From positions 57,418-121,417 of IMG/VR virus record IMGVR_UViG_3300008113_000108: a stretch of DNA of 64,000 nucleotides. One strand, given 5' to 3'. The position numbers and the translations under genes were made by a program. This document shows, one piece after another, positions 54,315 through 64,000 of this stretch (the stretch's first letter is position 1; every line of letters starts with the position of its first letter). Below the pieces are notes generated by a model. That model made no database searches. It had not been told where the DNA came from and saw only the letters and a program-made list of their open reading frames with translations. This DNA is from a virus.

Positions 54315-57300
54315 ATGGCTTTAACTAGAATCACTTCTGGTGGTATTGCTCCTGGTGTTGTCATTAAGTTTGATAATAATAATACTCCAACATCTCCAGC
54401 TTTCAGTTTCAATAATCCTAGCGATACTGGAACTGGTATCTATCAACCAGCAACTAACGAAATTGGTATTGCAACTGCTGGACAACCAAGGCTGATTGTT
54501 AAAGCTGACGGTAAAGTTATTTCATATAACGAAGACGGGACTCCTGCAGTACTTGGTGGTACTAACCCAGACTTCGTAAATGCTAGCAATATTATGCTTT
54601 ATGTCAACCAGTCTGACTTAAATGCGACTGATGCATTATCCAACGACGGAGGTAATGTAAACAGACCATTCAAATCAATTGAACGTGCTCTACTAGAAGC
54701 TGCACGTAGAAGCTATGTTGCTGGCAATAGCAATGATAAGTTTGAGGCATTCACCATCATGGTTATGCCTGGCGACTATACTATTGACAACCGCCCAGGT
54801 GTTATCGGAACAAATAATCTAACATTCACGAACTTTGAACAGGAACTATACAAGTTCAACCCTAAGAATGGTGGCGTTATCGTTCCTAGAGGTACTTCTA
54901 TCGTCGGTTACGACCTTCGTAAGACAGTTATTCGTCCTAAGTTCGTTCCAACTCCTAGCGGAGTGCTTGGAGCAGATACTGGAGATGCTTACAGAATCAG
55001 TCATGTGCTGTATGATGCAGCAAACATGATGGAGAGAAACCGTGGATACATCCAGGAGCAAGCATGGCTATATGCTAAGTCTCAGTATCCTTCTCTCACT
55101 TATCTAAACGATACTTGCAAGAGAGATATCGGTTACTTCATTGATGGAATTATTTCTGACCTTCGCCAAGGTGGAAACCAGAACTCTTTCATCGTCGGTG
55201 AATTCTACACTGATGGAACAACTTGGAAGTTCCTAAATTCACCAAACGAGAGAGCAGCAACCAAGGTCGCATTCAACTATGCAAGAGACCTACTCGTAAA
55301 GGCTGCAAATAACTGGGCAGGTTCATATGCTCATACTCCACTTGCAGGTTCTACAGTAACTAAGACCACATTTAGTGCTGGTGTAGATTATACAGTAGGA
55401 AATGGCGACTGCTCATCTGTCGAGTCTGCAGTTACTGTTCTAACATCAATCGTAACTGGAATCATTGATTATCCAGATACATATACAACTCTTTACAATA
55501 AGACTCCTGGTGTATTTGAACAGACCTCCATCTTCAAGGTAACTGGTGGTTGTTATTTCTGGCAGATGACCTTCAAGGATGCAAAGACTGCTCCTTTCAA
55601 TGGCGTAACATATAATATTAGTGGAGTTCCATCATTCACCACTGCTGCAGACGCTAACTACTCTCACCATAAAGTTGTTGCATTTACATATGCAGACCAA
55701 AGAACAACTGATGGTGAACTAGATCAATACTACAAGAAGATTGACCTCTGGGATACCACAATTGATGGTGGTAACGCAAGACAGGTTAAGAAGGAAGAAT
55801 ACGAGATCGTTGGTGATAGAAGCAAGAACACCACAATTGATACTGTTAACTCCTGCTCACCATACATCTTCAACTGTTCACTACGTTCTGTCCTCGGTAT
55901 GTGCGGTATGCATACTGATGGTAGCAAAGTTGCAGAGAACAGCTTCAAGTCAATGGTTGTTGCTCAGTTCACTGGTATCTCACTTCAGAGAGACAACAAC
56001 GCATTCTATCAGCCAAAAGATCTTGAAGGAGATAATAATAACTCACTATACAACGATTCAACTGGTACTACTAATCCACCAATCTACGCAGATCCTGATG
56101 CAGAGTATCGTCCAGAATGGAGACACTTCCACATCAAGGCATCTAACGGTGGCTTCATTCAGGTAGTTTCCGTTTTCGCAGTTGGTTATGCTGACCAGTT
56201 CCTAGCTGAGTCTGGTGGTGATATGTCTATCACCAACTCCAACTCTAACTTCGGTCAGATCTCTCTGCGTGCTAAGGGTGCTCAGTTCAGTGCATTCGCA
56301 CCTGCTTCACAAGGTAAGATCACTGCTGTTATTCCACCAAGAGGTATTTCTTCAACTCAGAGTTCTGCTGAATTCTATGCAATTGATTACTCAACCACTT
56401 GGCAGAAGAACGGACAAGGTGACAAGATTTACAATGCAAACCAAGTTGCAACTTTCACCTCTAACCAGAACAAGTTCAGAATTTACCTAGATATCGGTGG
56501 TCTAAACTCAGAGAATGATATTCCAGAACTCATTGTAGATGCAGTAGATCAAACCTCTGGAACCACAGTAACCAAGAGATATCTAAACTTCGGTAGCAAC
56601 GGAAACTATAATCTATTCAGAGATTACTACAGCACTTCAGGTACAATAGCTGCATCTGAAGCTAAGATTCAAACTACAGTAGAAACTGAAACTGGTGGAG
56701 TCAATACTTACACTGCAGCAGTTGCTATTAATGGAGAAACTGCTGGTGAAACAACAGGAAATAACGCTCAGAGACAAGGTTATTTCTGGGATCCAACAGT
56801 AAATAAAGTATACATTAAGATCAATGCAGACGATGCTGCAACTGATGCTTTCCTCAGTAACTTCATCTTTGCCACAACTTCAGAATCAGTATTCACCACA
56901 ACTGAAACTACAAACCCAGATGGTTCTATTTCAATTGTAACTGGAACCAGCAATATCACTGTTCTTCAGTACTTCGATGGATTCCCATCAACTCTAGCTA
57001 CTGCTAAGTACATTGATAACAGAGCATCATCACCTAATGATCTACTCTGGAGAATTGAATATACAATTCCAAAGGGCATTTCAACTATTCCAAAGCCACC
57101 TGAGAAGAGATTCGTCATCAAGGGTACTCGCCCAGAAAACGGTGTTGATGGTATGCCATACACCGATTATCGCTTCATGATCTGGGACGTTGAAGAAATC
57201 ACTTCATGGGAAAAGAATGTACGTGATGGCAGATATTATCTAACAGTTATTCGTACAGATATCAACAAGTTTGTAGATTCAACTGCAAACACTCCTGATA

Positions 57301-60300
57301 CAATTACTAGAAGACCAACTGGAATCACTCCTTCTGCTGCATTTACAACTTCATTCATTGAAGCTGTAAATAACTTCGATAAGGAGACCAGAGTAACCTC
57401 CAACGTAAACTACCTATATCCTTCAATCAACGAAGAAGGTCCTACTTATGATGTAAGAAGAATCTGGAACCCACCACAAACAGATTCTCGTGTACTTGTA
57501 GAGCCAATTGCTGCAGGTAAGAGAGTTAAGGATCTATCCGTACCTAACGCTAAGTATTACAGAGGCGGTTCTACACCATTTGCAGATATTCCTGCAATGA
57601 CCTCTGTAACTGCAGAAGCAGTACATCGTCTTGTACAATCTCTTGATCTCAGATATGCACAGTCAACCACTGCATCAACCTCAAGAGTTGTAGTTGCTCC
57701 AGTTCTATCATGGGATAGCCGTGCTGGTGCAAATGAATATACTACTTCAGAAGTAAATATCTATGGTACTGGTTCTTTCCGTTATGGTGCAAATGGAACC
57801 AGACAAAGCATTCCTACAACTGCATCACCAAACGTATTTGGTATTGATGCAGAAGCTTCAGATAGAAGAATTCCAGTTGTAGCTGCTGGCGCTTCATTCA
57901 CTGCTCCATCTTCATCTAATTCAGATAGCATCAATAGTGCTGCACCAACAATTCCACTCTACAGACCATCCATCCTACGTGCATCTTCACACACCTGGGA
58001 ATATATCGGTTTAGGTTCTGGTAACTATTCAACTGGTTTCCCAAATCTGCAGACAAGAGTTCTCAAGAACTACGAACAGTTCATTGCACAGGGTTATGAA
58101 AACTCTGGTGGTTTCGTTGCTTCATCTGGTACAAACTCTAACGGCGACTTCTACATTGGAAACCAAGTTGTTCAGGCAGGTGGTACATCAACAGTAACTC
58201 TAAACGTACCTAAAGTACGTAAGTCTTCTGAGTCCAACTATGTTGATATCACTAACCTAGAGAACAGAATTTCTAACGCTGTTGTCAACGTAACTGCTGC
58301 AATTGGTAGAAATTCATCTTCACAGAATGCTCTAAAGGCACTATCAAACTTCTTCAACACTGCTAAGCTAAGTGTTACTGACCGTGCAACCATTCAGAGC
58401 TTGATTGTCAATGACAGACTATTCATTGCAAACACAAGAATCAACAATGGTTCAAACTTCCCAGAAGCAAACACCGAGGCATTTGGTTTCGTTAAGGCAG
58501 CAAGACCAGAGAAGACTGGTTTCATCTCAACTGATACCAATGACAGACTCTATGTTTCACCTAAGTTCCTCGATGCTTGGAGAATCAAGAGACAGCTAGT
58601 TTCAGCTTCTAACATTACTCTAGATAACAACAGAATTTATCTACAGCCACTAAGCAGAACTCTACTCGATAGTGCTTCAACTTCAACTTCAACTGGAATT
58701 ACAACTTCAACTTCAACTCTAACTGTAAAAGAATCTGCAGGTATTCCTACCTATGGTGTTCTTGATATTGACATGTCACTCAAGTATGTTGAAGTTGGTG
58801 ATTATCAAGTAGATGGAAGCAACAGAATCTATCTAAATCCAAGAATTAATGTTAACCTAAACTATACTACTATTGATTATACTTCAAATATCATCACTCT
58901 CAATGCAAACCAAAACTACATTGGAAGACAATCATATCTAGAAAACGTTCTAGGAACATCTGGATATAACTCTGTAATTAAGCATTGGTCCAGCCCAATT
59001 GATGATGGTGCAAGTGCAAGTGAGAAGGATATTAAGTATCTACGCTCAAATCTAACTCAGAACTTCAGTGTAAGTGCTGCAGGAAACCCAACTCCAGAAT
59101 CCCCAGTAAATCTATTCATCAGCACAACTGATTGGCCATCTTGGCCAGATCGTGGTGCAGTAACTCTAAGAGAATATCCAAAGAATGGTTCTTACAGATA
59201 TTCAACTTATGTTTACTACAAGGGAGCTACTGGTCAGTTAATTCTTGTCAGAAAGGTTGCAAACGCTTCTGGAAATGATACTGGACATACCTATAACGTA
59301 ACATATAATAATGGTTATGCTGGTATTCCTTCCAAGAACGTATTCTTCTCTGGTTGTACAACCACCGTATCCTTTGCTGATAGATGGGCAAGGGAAGAGC
59401 CATTCATTCCATCAGTTGAGTCAATTTCAGAAGATATCGACCTAGAATCTGCAACTCTATACACAGTTCCTGAAAAGTCAGTTGGTTATACTGGAGATAT
59501 TGATGACACCTTCATTAACAATAGCCTACCAAACCCATTCAGCTCCAAGGCTCTAGGTGTCAACCTACAGAACAGACAAGCTGTTAAGAAGTTTGCTCCA
59601 CTGACAACATTTGGTCAAGTACAAACATGGTGTGAGACTTCAGGATTCAACGTCAACGATAACGTTGAACTTCTAATGAAGCCTGGTTACTATAAACTAG
59701 ATGGTGCTTCATTCCCATGTAGAATTACAATTAATGGTACTGGTTTACAAAAGAGCAGCGTATTTGCTGGTAAAGAGCAGACTGGAACCTCACAAGGTAG
59801 AATGGGTGGTTATCTAGAAACCAGCACCAAGAGAGGAGATAGCATTTACTTCTATCGTGCCCCATCATTTGGGGATCAGTGGGGCAACAACACAGATAGA
59901 CTTTATACAACTGTAAGTGGTGGACTAACTTCTAAGGGTGGATTTGATCTTTCTAATGTTCACTTCCTAGGTCTAAATGATGCAGTAATCAAGAATGAAA
60001 TTCTCGATGAAGCATATTCAACTGATTCACTAATTTCTGAAGCAAGAAAGGCAGTTAGAAAGGCATATTACATTAAGAATACCAGCAACTTCCCAAATAC
60101 AACTACAACTGATGGAATTGCAGGAGCACTAACTTTCACTGCAAATACCACTGGTGGTCAAGGTAAAGCTACAATTAGCTACTATCTAAACAGTGATGAC
60201 ATCATGGTAGCTGCTCTAGGAGCTGCAACTGATGGTGATATCAACACTGCTGATAAGACAACTTCTCGCTACATGATTATTACCATTGAAGCGAATAAGT

Positions 60301-63300
60301 TCTTCAGCACATCTGATCAAAGACAATATTTTATCTGGGCAAGAAATTACATCATCCCAGGTACAACTCTATACTGGCTACCAAGTGGTGGAACTGTTTC
60401 ATCTGCAACAAGAAGTACCAAAGTAGTTAATGTCCGTTATACAAACCGTTCAGTAGCAACTACTTGGGACACCACTTCAACTGAAAAGATTGAAGTTCTA
60501 GTTTCAACTTATCAGGGCACTTCAAATAATACAAACAAAGGTAACAGTTCAGCATACACCAATGCTACTGAGGATCTAGATCTAAACAGTGGTGCTGGTG
60601 CATATACAAATGGTAATGACGCTAAGGCAGTATTTGTAAATGAAGATGGTGCAGAATTTGCATCTCTAACTTACAACTGGGCTCTCAATAATAGAAGAAG
60701 ATTCCTACCAAGAGGATTTGCTTTTGCTGGTGGTTATCAGGGTGCTATTATCTACACAGTTCAGTCAACTGCTGCAGAAGGTTCTACTTCACTAACTCTT
60801 GACAGCATTGAAGGTCTAAAGACTGGAGATATTATTTTCGGAACTAACATTCCTGCAGGTGCTACAATTACAGTACCAACTTCTGGAACCACTATTACTC
60901 TAAGTAATGCAGTTCTAGCTGGTGGTTGCCCATCAGGTTCAAAAGTTTCATTCACTCAAACCGATGACTTTGGCAACGAGATTGTTAAGTTTGACAAGCC
61001 AGAAATCTTTGGTATCATCAATGGTTATGAGCAGGGAACTATTAACCTAGTAGTTGACCTAAACCCAAGCGTTGATATTGATCCAACAATTCGTCAGTAT
61101 CCATTCACAGGATTCTCTTCCTATGTTGCAATGTTGATGCAATTTAAGTCATCAACAGGTGAAGATGGCGGGATTACACTTCCATACTTCTACAATGGAT
61201 TTAAGAGAATTACTGGTACAACATCTTCAAGATTCGTACTACTACAAGTTTCTCCTGGTGCTATTGCATCCATCAGCGATCCAACAAACCCAGCAGCAAA
61301 CGTAAACCCATACATCGACAACTCTGGTATTAACGCAGGTATTCTATCCAGATTCGCAACCTTCGGTCCATTCTCACTACAATCTGGTGGTGGTAAAGGA
61401 ACTGGATTTACTGCAAGCAACATTACTGCAAGCAATGTAAGCACAACTGCTGGTCTCAAGTCACTTCTAGATGCTGCAATCACCAATGGTGGTTCAGGTT
61501 ACAACACTGTAGCAACTGTAATCGTAAATCCAATCTCAGGTGCAACTGGAAGCGGAGCTACATTTAGTGTAAACATTAGCTCCACTGGAGCAATCACTTC
61601 ATTCAATGTAGGTGGAACAATTACCACTCCATACAACGGAAGCTTCTCAGTTACTGTTGTAGATAGAAAGGGCTTCATCATGGTTAACAATAGACTAGTT
61701 AGCCTCTCCACCACAAGCTTTAGAAATGATGAAGAATTCATTGCAGTTTGTAAGGAAAACCTACTCGTTGAAAACTGCCCATACCTAAGAAGTGGTACTA
61801 CTCAGACTAATACATTCGGTAAGAACATTTATCTAAACTGGCCATATTCACACAGAGCCCTCAGAAGAAGATTCCTTGCGGCATCACTACCAAACATTGG
61901 TAACTTCTGTGCTCCACTTGTTAACGTAGATGCAATCCCAGGTTCTAACGTACCATTTAATGTCATTGATGTTACCATCGGTGCTCAGTCTCCTGCAGAT
62001 ACTTCAGCAAACAGATTTGGCGGCGGATACTCTGGTGGCGTAATTCGTGCAAGAGGTTCAAACCTATCTCTCCGTGGTGTAAGAATCAGAGGAAACCTAT
62101 CACTAGATTGGACTGGTCTACTTTATACTGGATCTGCTAGAAACCAAGGTTCATTCACTTATGGTCACTCTGTAGAAATGCTACAGATGGAAGATGAGAA
62201 CAAGTTCTCACAACTAGGAAGTGGAAATGAATACACCATTGGTGTTGCTAAGGATGACGAAGACTTCCAGAGAAAGACTGAGTATGATCCAAGAAACAAC
62301 TGCTTCATCGAACCAGCTAAGGATCCATATGGAACACTTGCTGACGCAGACTCCAGAACATTCCCAATTAACACATATCAAGCTATCAGAAGGTTCAACC
62401 AGAAGACCACTTCAATTACAGTTGATGGCACTACCATCTCTGCAGGTGGTCTACTAACCAAGATTGAACTAACTGAAAGATATGAAACTCCATTCCCAAT
62501 TTACTATAATGATCTTGACACTGGATATACTGGAGATGAATCTGGTATTCGTCTAAGATGGAACAATACTGGTGCTTCTGTAAGCAGTGCTTCATCTGTA
62601 GGTGGAACACTAGCAGCAAGACAACTTTCATTCCTATATCGTGAAGACGATCAGGAAGTTGTATCTAACATCTTCCTTGGAGCATTTGCATCAAGAATTG
62701 TTAAGACTACAAACATTGCAACTTCATATGCAACCGTAACCAAAGTTCAACTTCCAACCACAGCATATAATGCTTCAGGAACAGCAACCAGTGGCGGCAC
62801 ATGGAGACTTGCACTGATTACATTCAGTGGATCAATTCCTCTCAGCACTGCAAATGGTTCAACCATTAAATTCCTAACAAACTATCTAACTACAAACAGA
62901 TATAAGTATATCACTACTTCAACTGCAAGATATGCTAAGCAAGAATATCAAGGTCATGCAGAACTCAATCTTGTAGAGACTGGAACTCCTCAATATGCAA
63001 TTCACTCTGATATCAGAGTTGAAAAAACAGGAACTCCAAGTGCAAACCTCAGCAGAAGCAACGTAGTTTACCTAGTAAATAATCGTGACTCTGCAGGAAC
63101 AACTCCAGGTAGAGCATACATTTCAACTGATGGTTCTGGAAACATCACTACATTTGATATCATTAGTTATGGTTCTGGACACCTAGAATCTGACACCTTC
63201 AAGATCACTTCTGACTCTGCAGGCACTAACATTGTAACTGGTGGTATCACTCTAACTGCTGTTAGAAACCTAACTGATGACATTCAGATGTTTGAGCCTG

Positions 63301-64000
63301 GTGAATTCATCGGTGTTCTTCCATCAAACTGCTTCGTTCTAAACAGCATCAACAACCCAAGCGTTGCAAACATTAAGGCAGAGCTACAAAAAGCTAAGCT
63401 AATCTTTAAGCCAGGAAGCTATGTATTGTTCAACGGTACATACTACAAGATTGCTAAGGACAGCGTTAGCTATTCTAACAAGCCATATCTAGGTGTTTAC
63501 AGATATGTAAACTCTCTAAACACTGCAGATATTCGTGCAAATATCGTAGTAATGCTTGAGGATGTTGAGTACAAGCCAACATATGGTTCTAATGTAAGAT
63601 TTGATATCTTTGATAACGATAACCTACTTGATTACTGGCCAACTTCTGGAAGATGTGTAATTGGAAACCTAGAAACTTGCGATTTCGTCAAGGGTGGAGA
63701 TCCAACTACAAATACTGGTTATACTCTAACTCTAACCAGAAGCATGACCAAGTACTACCCACACTATATTCGTGACTGGGAAGGTCTTGATCCTAATGAT
63801 TCTCTATCAGAAGATGTTACCGTTGAAAGCTTTGTTCCAACTACAATCAGACTTGCTGATCCAGTTGACGCAACTTGCTTCGGATTCAAGAGAATCAAGC
63901 CAGATACTTCAAACATCGCCAACGTTACCACCAAGGGTTATATTTCACCAACTGGTAAGTATTCAACCTCTGTCGCTAAGGTTTCAATTCCTTCAGCCGC
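54315..64000 (+). CDS. Giant virion structural / fibre-like protein (runs off window)
   Basis: An uninterrupted frame of at least 3228 codons from ATG 54315 to the window end, no stop. Begins MALTRITSGGIAPGVVIKFD. Thr/Ser/Asn/Gly-rich throughout, with many short beta segments. Residues about 180-215 (GGVIVPRGTSIVGYDLRKTVIRP) and 1760-1820 (VELLMKPGYYKLDG) look like parallel beta-helix (pectin-lyase-like) starts, and CKRDIGYFIDGIISDLRQGG near 265 is a motif I associate with cyanophage structural proteins. Likely a tail fibre, baseplate-attached fibre or similar adsorption protein. A consensus late promoter is upstream. No other gene is supported in this 9.7 kb. Confidence 0.8.
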   Translation, partial: MALTRITSGGIAPGVVIKFDNNNTPTSPAFSFNNPSDTGTGIYQPATNEIGIATAGQPRLIVKADGKVISYNEDGTPAVLGGTNPDFVNASNIMLYVNQSDLNATDALSNDGGNVNRPFKSIERALLEAARRSYVAGNSNDKFEAFTIMVMPGDYTIDNRPGVIGTNNLTFTNFEQELYKFNPKNGGVIVPRGTSIVGYDLRKTVIRPKFVPTPSGVLGADTGDAYRISHVLYDAANMMERNRGYIQEQAWLYAKSQYPSLTYLNDTCKRDIGYFIDGIISDLRQGGNQNSFIVGEFYTDGTTWKFLNSPNERAATKVAFNYARDLLVKAANNWAGSYAHTPLAGSTVTKTTFSAGVDYTVGNGDCSSVESAVTVLTSIVTGIIDYPDTYTTLYNKTPGVFEQTSIFKVTGGCYFWQMTFKDAKTAPFNGVTYNISGVPSFTTAADANYSHHKVVAFTYADQRTTDGELDQYYKKIDLWDTTIDGGNARQVKKEEYEIVGDRSKNTTIDTVNSCSPYIFNCSLRSVLGMCGMHTDGSKVAENSFKSMVVAQFTGISLQRDNNAFYQPKDLEGDNNNSLYNDSTGTTNPPIYADPDAEYRPEWRHFHIKASNGGFIQVVSVFAVGYADQFLAESGGDMSITNSNSNFGQISLRAKGAQFSAFAPASQGKITAVIPPRGISSTQSSAEFYAIDYSTTWQKNGQGDKIYNANQVATFTSNQNKFRIYLDIGGLNSENDIPELIVDAVDQTSGTTVTKRYLNFGSNGNYNLFRDYYSTSGTIAASEAKIQTTVETETGGVNTYTAAVAINGETAGETTGNNAQRQGYFWDPTVNKVYIKINADDAATDAFLSNFIFATTSESVFTTTETTNPDGSISIVTGTSNITVLQYFDGFPSTLATAKYIDNRASSPNDLLWRIEYTIPKGISTIPKPPEKRFVIKGTRPENGVDGMPYTDYRFMIWDVEEITSWEKNVRDGRYYLTVIRTDINKFVDSTANTPDTITRRPTGITPSAAFTTSFIEAVNNFDKETRVTSNVNYLYPSINEEGPTYDVRRIWNPPQTDSRVLVEPIAAGKRVKDLSVPNAKYYRGGSTPFADIPAMTSVTAEAVHRLVQSLDLRYAQSTTASTSRVVVAPVLSWDSRAGANEYTTSEVNIYGTGSFRYGANGTRQSIPTTASPNVFGIDAEASDRRIPVVAAGASFTAPSSSNSDSINSAAPTIPLYRPSILRASSHTWEYIGLGSGNYSTGFPNLQTRVLKNYEQFIAQGYENSGGFVASSGTNSNGDFYIGNQVVQAGGTSTVTLNVPKVRKSSESNYVDITNLENRISNAVVNVTAAIGRNSSSQNALKALSNFFNTAKLSVTDRATIQSLIVNDRLFIANTRINNGSNFPEANTEAFGFVKAARPEKTGFISTDTNDRLYVSPKFLDAWRIKRQLVSASNITLDNNRIYLQPLSRTLLDSASTSTSTGITTSTSTLTVKESAGIPTYGVLDIDMSLKYVEVGDYQVDGSNRIYLNPRINVNLNYTTIDYTSNIITLNANQNYIGRQSYLENVLGTSGYNSVIKHWSSPIDDGASASEKDIKYLRSNLTQNFSVSAAGNPTPESPVNLFISTTDWPSWPDRGAVTLREYPKNGSYRYSTYVYYKGATGQLILVRKVANASGNDTGHTYNVTYNNGYAGIPSKNVFFSGCTTTVSFADRWAREEPFIPSVESISEDIDLESATLYTVPEKSVGYTGDIDDTFINNSLPNPFSSKALGVNLQNRQAVKKFAPLTTFGQVQTWCETSGFNVNDNVELLMKPGYYKLDGASFPCRITINGTGLQKSSVFAGKEQTGTSQGRMGGYLETSTKRGDSIYFYRAPSFGDQWGNNTDRLYTTVSGGLTSKGGFDLSNVHFLGLNDAVIKNEILDEAYSTDSLISEARKAVRKAYYIKNTSNFPNTTTTDGIAGALTFTANTTGGQGKATISYYLNSDDIMVAALGAATDGDINTADKTTSRYMIITIEANKFFSTSDQRQYFIWARNYIIPGTTLYWLPSGGTVSSATRSTKVVNVRYTNRSVATTWDTTSTEKIEVLVSTYQGTSNNTNKGNSSAYTNATEDLDLNSGAGAYTNGNDAKAVFVNEDGAEFASLTYNWALNNRRRFLPRGFAFAGGYQGAIIYTVQSTAAEGSTSLTLDSIEGLKTGDIIFGTNIPAGATITVPTSGTTITLSNAVLAGGCPSGSKVSFTQTDDFGNEIVKFDKPEIFGIINGYEQGTINLVVDLNPSVDIDPTIRQYPFTGFSSYVAMLMQFKSSTGEDGGITLPYFYNGFKRITGTTSSRFVLLQVSPGAIASISDPTNPAANVNPYIDNSGINAGILSRFATFGPFSLQSGGGKGTGFTASNITASNVSTTAGLKSLLDAAITNGGSGYNTVATVIVNPISGATGSGATFSVNISSTGAITSFNVGGTITTPYNGSFSVTVVDRKGFIMVNNRLVSLSTTSFRNDEEFIAVCKENLLVENCPYLRSGTTQTNTFGKNIYLNWPYSHRALRRRFLAASLPNIGNFCAPLVNVDAIPGSNVPFNVIDVTIGAQSPADTSANRFGGGYSGGVIRARGSNLSLRGVRIRGNLSLDWTGLLYTGSARNQGSFTYGHSVEMLQMEDENKFSQLGSGNEYTIGVAKDDEDFQRKTEYDPRNNCFIEPAKDPYGTLADADSRTFPINTYQAIRRFNQKTTSITVDGTTISAGGLLTKIELTERYETPFPIYYNDLDTGYTGDESGIRLRWNNTGASVSSASSVGGTLAARQLSFLYREDDQEVVSNIFLGAFASRIVKTTNIATSYATVTKVQLPTTAYNASGTATSGGTWRLALITFSGSIPLSTANGSTIKFLTNYLTTNRYKYITTSTARYAKQEYQGHAELNLVETGTPQYAIHSDIRVEKTGTPSANLSRSNVVYLVNNRDSAGTTPGRAYISTDGSGNITTFDIISYGSGHLESDTFKITSDSAGTNIVTGGITLTAVRNLTDDIQMFEPGEFIGVLPSNCFVLNSINNPSVANIKAELQKAKLIFKPGSYVLFNGTYYKIAKDSVSYSNKPYLGVYRYVNSLNTADIRANIVVMLEDVEYKPTYGSNVRFDIFDNDNLLDYWPTSGRCVIGNLETCDFVKGGDPTTNTGYTLTLTRSMTKYYPHYIRDWEGLDPNDSLSEDVTVESFVPTTIRLADPVDATCFGFKRIKPDTSNIANVTTKGYISPTGKYSTSVAKVSIPSA

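Noticed and set aside
54835-62631. Many open frames of 60-140 codons on both strands
   Set aside because: All lie within the continuous giant frame and have skewed composition; they are shadows.

Overview
The window is part of a T4-like cyanophage genome, i.e. a contractile-tailed myovirus of marine Synechococcus or Prochlorococcus. The evidence is T4 replication and tail genes in T4-like cyanophage order (gp43, uvsX, gp41, gp61, gp59, gp32, gp33, gp53, gp48, gp4, gp26/51, gp27, gp5), together with photosynthesis and metabolic genes typical of cyanophages (psbA, two hli genes, speD, phoH, mazG, nrdA/nrdB, thyX, glutaredoxin). I cannot name the strain. No integrase, CRISPR array or insertion sequence was seen.

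Layout. 1-6.2 kb: end of a probable regA, then DNA polymerase, UvsX, helicase and MazG in overlapping frames. 6.2-12.6 kb: late-promoter genes for a nucleotidyltransferase with a capsid-targeting-like N-terminus, a 955-residue Lys/Ala-rich protein, small membrane proteins and an Ig-like protein. 12.6-18 kb: primase, ribonucleotide reductase and a second Lys/Ala-rich protein. 18-24.7 kb: an accessory island with nine clear tRNA genes, one tRNA-like element, structured spacers, a resolvase-like nuclease, a C39-like peptidase, an RlpA-like protein, an HNH nuclease and many microproteins. 24.7-31 kb: an S-layer/porin-like outer membrane protein, the hli pair, lysozyme, a minus-strand microprotein operon, psbA with a neighbouring HNH nuclease, and tRNA-Ser. 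31-39.2 kb: glutaredoxin, RNase H, thyX, phoH, an exonuclease, gp33, gp59 and gp32. 39.2-53.5 kb: baseplate and tail genes, with gp53 and gp48 on the minus strand. 53.5-64 kb: tRNA-Leu, speD and a giant structural protein that runs off the window.

Regulation is unusually readable. Thirteen TTGACA-N17/18-TAnnnT promoters (10 with a TGn extended -10) should use the host housekeeping sigma factor. About twenty T4-like late motifs (TATAAATA, CTAAATA and variants) fit the gp33 gene in the window. Several late motifs sit inside inverted repeats at gene starts, resembling T4 gene e and I-TevI control. Several early promoters are built into terminator hairpins.

The strongest hunt result is at gp26/gp51. 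The gp51-like frame has no start codon of its own and is joined to gp26 by a -1 slippery heptamer, U UUU UUC. A 7-nt spacer and a 6-bp hairpin follow, predicting a programmed frameshift and a gp26-gp51 fusion protein.
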